This document shows, in pieces, positions 18,209-21,010 of a stretch of 21,010 nt of DNA. This DNA comes from Heterotrichella gracilis (Eukaryota > Sar > Xanthophyceae > Tribonematales > Xanthonemataceae). Under the pieces are notes generated by a model. That model was not told the DNA's origin, did not search any database, and was given only the letters and a program-made list of their open reading frames with translations. Location of the stretch: the NCBI GenBank assembly GCA_032358255.1, contig JAULBX010029588.1, forward strand, positions 1-21,010, read 5' to 3'. The position numbers and the translations under genes were made by a program. The number at the start of each line of letters is the position of its first letter. Positions within the stretch are counted from its first letter, which is position 1.

Positions 18209-20762
18209 TCACTTGCGCACAGACCCAAAGGGGTTGAACCCAAACAGGTTGTATGCTCTGACAGCAGTAGAAAAGACCATCCCAACCACCGACTCCTTCC
18301 TGCCCTTCTGCACAGCCTGCACCACCACTTGTGCAACCTGCTCAGGTGTCTGAACAACAATGCCAGCCATGGAGGGGTTCTTCAGCATCTCGTCCATTGT
18401 ATTCTTTGCTTTCGCTGAATCCTCTCCCCGGAACTGCGCCCTCTCCATGAAGTTGCTGTTGATGACCCCTGCACGCAGTGCACCCATAGTTATTGAGCGA
18501 AACCAGATATGCCAATGCACAAAGTGCAAATGGCTTATGTAGAATTAAATGTGAGTTCTGACATAGTGTGCATTGATGACAGAGACAGCAACTACCGGGA
18601 TGGACTTGCGCCACATGGATCCCCATCAGCTCCAGCTCAGGCCAATACACAAAATGCAGATGGCTTATGTAGATTTATTTAACAATATGTGAGTGATGAC
18701 ACAGTGTGAATTGAAACCAAAATAGCACAAACCTACCGGGATGGACTTGCGCCACATGGATCCCCATCAGCTCCAGCTCAGGGCGGACCGAATCTGTGAA
18801 CCCCGCGAGCGCGTACTTGCTGGCCACATACGCAGACATCATGGCCAATGGAATCCTGCCTCCAAAGCTGTTCACCATCACCAGGGCTGGCTTCTCCTTC
18901 TGCCCCCTCTTCTTGGCGGTCTCAGCGAGCATGGGCAGCAACGCCTTGGTGACAGTCACAGCCCCAAAGAAGTTGACATCCATCTGGTCCTTGTAATCCT
19001 GATGGAGCAAACATACCGTTTTCACCGTCAGATTAGCGATGATGTTTAATGCAGTCTTGCCACTTGACCAAATTTTGCAACTCTCCCTAGAGATGCATCC
19101 CATAACCCTGCAAGCCCAGACACATGCCAGCCTGCACCTTCACACCAGCACCTCACACCCTTGCTGCAATGTACTAACCCCACCCCCTCTTCCACTGGGT
19201 TTGGCCGTGGGCAGGGGTCCTTTTTTTACTTTTGTGCGTGAAGGACATGCAACCGAATGTGCATAACGAGATGTAGCTGTGTGAGCAGGCGGTTTGGCCA
19301 TGTGCAGTATACAATAGGCTGCATGCGCTCACCTGCAATGTGGTGTCTTTGACGGATCCAGTGAGGCACACGCCTGCATTGTTGATCACGATGTCCACAT
19401 CCTCATACTGATTGGCAATGGCTGCCGCGAACGCCTCCACCTGCAACATTACATGGCTCGTTCAACCCCCCTTGCCATAAAAGTGCCATACTGCACAATG
19501 AGTTACATTCTTGAAGGGGTTCACTGATGCTATACATTGCGCATGCCCCTAGCTATTCTCGTGGTCGATTGGGGTGGCTGCCTTGTCGCCGCACAAAATC
19601 TTACATGGCATAGGTGGCTGTCAGTGGATTTTGTCCTGTTGCTGCCATTCCCTATTGTCGTACGTGATGTATGATACAGTTGTTGGCATCAGTGTTTGGG
19701 GTAGGGACCGCAACGACGACAGGTTTCCAAACAAATCAGGCCCACATAGGGACAAAAATCACCATGCAAAGGTTCCAACTCACCGACTCTGGCCGTGTGA
19801 TGTCGGTAGGCACCCCCAGCACTGCCCCCTCCCTTCCCAGCAGCGACGCGCACTCTCCTGCTATTTTCTCCAGCCGCGTGGCCTCCCTGGCTGCCAGCAC
19901 AATGTTGTAGCCCTGCTGGGCATACGCGACAGCCAGGGCTTTGCCCACACCCTGCATCGCCAGTGGAAACGAAGTGGGCATGGGTGCGAGGGACCATGCT
20001 GAGCATGGGTGTTCACGTGCGTGGTGGCCAGGCTCACCACGAGTGTCCACTTGCTACATGTATACGCCCATGTACAATTCAGGGCTTAGGATATAGGATT
20101 TGGGATTTAGGCTGCCAGCACAATGTTGTAGCCCTGCTGGGCATAGGCTACAGCCAGAGCTTTACCCACACCCTGCATTGGTGTATCAGCTCCCAATACT
20201 TAAAATAATATATAAGAAATACAGTGGGCATGGGTGCAAGGGACAACGCTGAGCCTGACTGCGCGGATCCCATGCTTTATATGCCCATTTATACGCCCAT
20301 TTATATGCCCAGGGGGAGTCCATGGTTGCTGGAGGAAAGGACAGTGCTTGGGATGCAAGCATGCTGGGTGCAGCCAAGCAAGCCATTGCAAACACTGGCA
20401 ATCAAAAAACCGCAATAACTCGAGTGCCTTCAGATTGTTGGGCAACTTGCAACATTTTTTTATGATCAGTCTGAGAGCCACCTGTGATGAAACCAAGAGG
20501 TGACTCTGAAGTGCAGGCTGCAGTCCAATGAGGTGACTCAAGTGCAGTCTGCAGTCCCAGCCGGGCAGGTAGCTGGAGGCCACCCAAGTGGCGCAAGGGT
20601 TACAAAAGAGTTAACCAACTATTGGTTTTGTTATCAGCGCACCTGTGAGCCGCCTGTGATCACCACTGTCTTTCCAGCTACCTTCTTCGAGGCGCCTGCA
20701 GGCTGGCCCTTGGTGCCGCCAGCTGGCACAGTGGGCGCTTCAGCAGCTGCTGCTGCAAACAC
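18209..20762 (-). CDS. Short-chain dehydrogenase/reductase, probably plastid-targeted (5' end missing)
   Basis: Five exons are visible on the minus strand: 20762-20643, 19951-19784, 19440-19333, 18998-18737 and 18468-18209. They join in phase and give 305 aa to TGA. This is a classical SDR, an NAD(P)H-dependent oxidoreductase with a Rossmann fold. Motifs, numbered from the first visible residue: TGGSQGVGKA (36-45, cofactor binding, spanning an intron), NNAG (116-119), catalytic Ser176, and YVASK with Tyr189 and Lys193. The tail VHPGVINSNFMERAQFRG and the following charged helix match a cyanobacterial SDR group better than 3-ketodihydrosphingosine reductases, the other candidate. The visible N-terminus VFAAAAAEAP resembles the region around a transit-peptide cleavage site in green algae, so plastid import is likely (inference). 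No in-frame ATG precedes it: a TAA lies upstream, so the start codon must be in an earlier exon, either in 20830-21010 or beyond the window. The substrate cannot be read from sequence. Confidence 0.88.
18590..18643 (-). repeat. Copy of SDR exon end ELELMGIHVAQVHPG with donor
   Basis: Identical over more than 45 bases to 18731-18784. The donor is GTAGTT in the copy and GTAGGT in the real exon. The duplicated unit is longer, with a period of about 137-140 bp, because the flanking ATGGCTTATGTAGA segment is also repeated (about 18530 and 18660). Confidence 0.9.
20111..20250 (-). repeat. Copy of SDR exon start GVGKALAVAYAQQGY with acceptor
   Basis: Matches 19889-19959 and the intron before it (GTGGGCATGGGTGC also shared, at about 19975 and 20224). 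The copy has a TGCAG acceptor. It encodes the same 21 residues as the real exon, with four substitutions that are all synonymous, and then meets TAA. Confidence 0.9.
20276..20311. repeat. TTTATAYGCCCA triple repeat
   Basis: Three 12-bp units (TTTATATGCCCA, TTTATACGCCCA, TTTATATGCCCA) lie in tandem in the first visible SDR intron. Confidence 0.85.
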
Positions 20763-21010
20763 CTGCGGGTGGGTACAAGTGGAGATGGGTTGCGGCGCAG
20801 TGACGTTGCGTCTCCTGTGCAATATTTAAATCGGATAATGGCGTTGTTCATTGCTTGGAAGAACAGAGTGCTGAGAAGCACAGTTTGGACACTGAGACTG
20901 AAGAGGCTTGCTGCAGAGGAGTTGAAATTTGCAGAGCCACAGCCACAGCCACAGCCACAGCCACAGCCACAGCCACAGCCACAGCCACAGCCACAGCCAC
21001 AGCCACAGCC
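20763..21010. other. Upstream of first recognised SDR exon
   Basis: No recognised exon. One minus-strand frame from the right edge reads AVAVAL and then ISTPLQQASSVSVSKLCFSA, which is Ser/Ala-rich like a transit peptide. I found no strong donor that would join it to the exon at 20762, so it is not called. Confidence 0.4.
20935..21010. repeat. (AGCCAC)n microsatellite at right edge
   Basis: A perfect hexanucleotide repeat of about twelve units runs to the end of the window. Confidence 0.95.

Overview
The window looks like nuclear DNA of a green alga, probably a prasinophyte-grade or other chlorophyte (inference). The reasons are genes with many short GC-rich exons, splice donors that are mostly GTG rather than GTA, scattered plant-type telomere-like motifs (TTTAGGG/CCCTAAA), and an oxidoreductase of cyanobacterial/plastid type with a transit-peptide-like N-terminus. 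There is no operon-like packing. Both ends of the window are microsatellites.

Layout from left to right: (1) a tentative minus-strand gene of unknown function, with coding exons at 1379-1281, 904-719 and 326-219, running off the left edge; (2) a 13-exon plus-strand gene (2640-8884) for an SLC9B/NHA-type Na+/H+ antiporter; (3) convergent with it, an 8-exon minus-strand gene (13676-9849) for the WD40 repair protein CSA (ERCC8); (4) an intronless 485-codon minus-strand ORF (16609-15152) for a disordered orphan protein; (5) a minus-strand short-chain dehydrogenase gene (20762-18209) whose first exon is not recognisable here. I rebuilt the spliced models by matching splice sites and phases. The antiporter model is 2067 nt (688 aa) and the CSA model 1236 nt (411 aa), both with no internal stop.

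The genes do not form an obvious pathway: ion transport, transcription-coupled repair, an unknown protein and a probable plastid oxidoreductase. The strongest unexplained signal is shared by their introns. All three recognised multi-exon genes, and the tentative first gene, carry one or more partial copies of the edge of an adjacent exon, usually with its splice site, in the neighbouring intron. The copies are often flanked by telomere-like motifs that can form small hairpins (AACCCT...AGGGTT). Several copies run into an in-frame stop. One copy in the dehydrogenase gene differs from the true exon only at synonymous sites.
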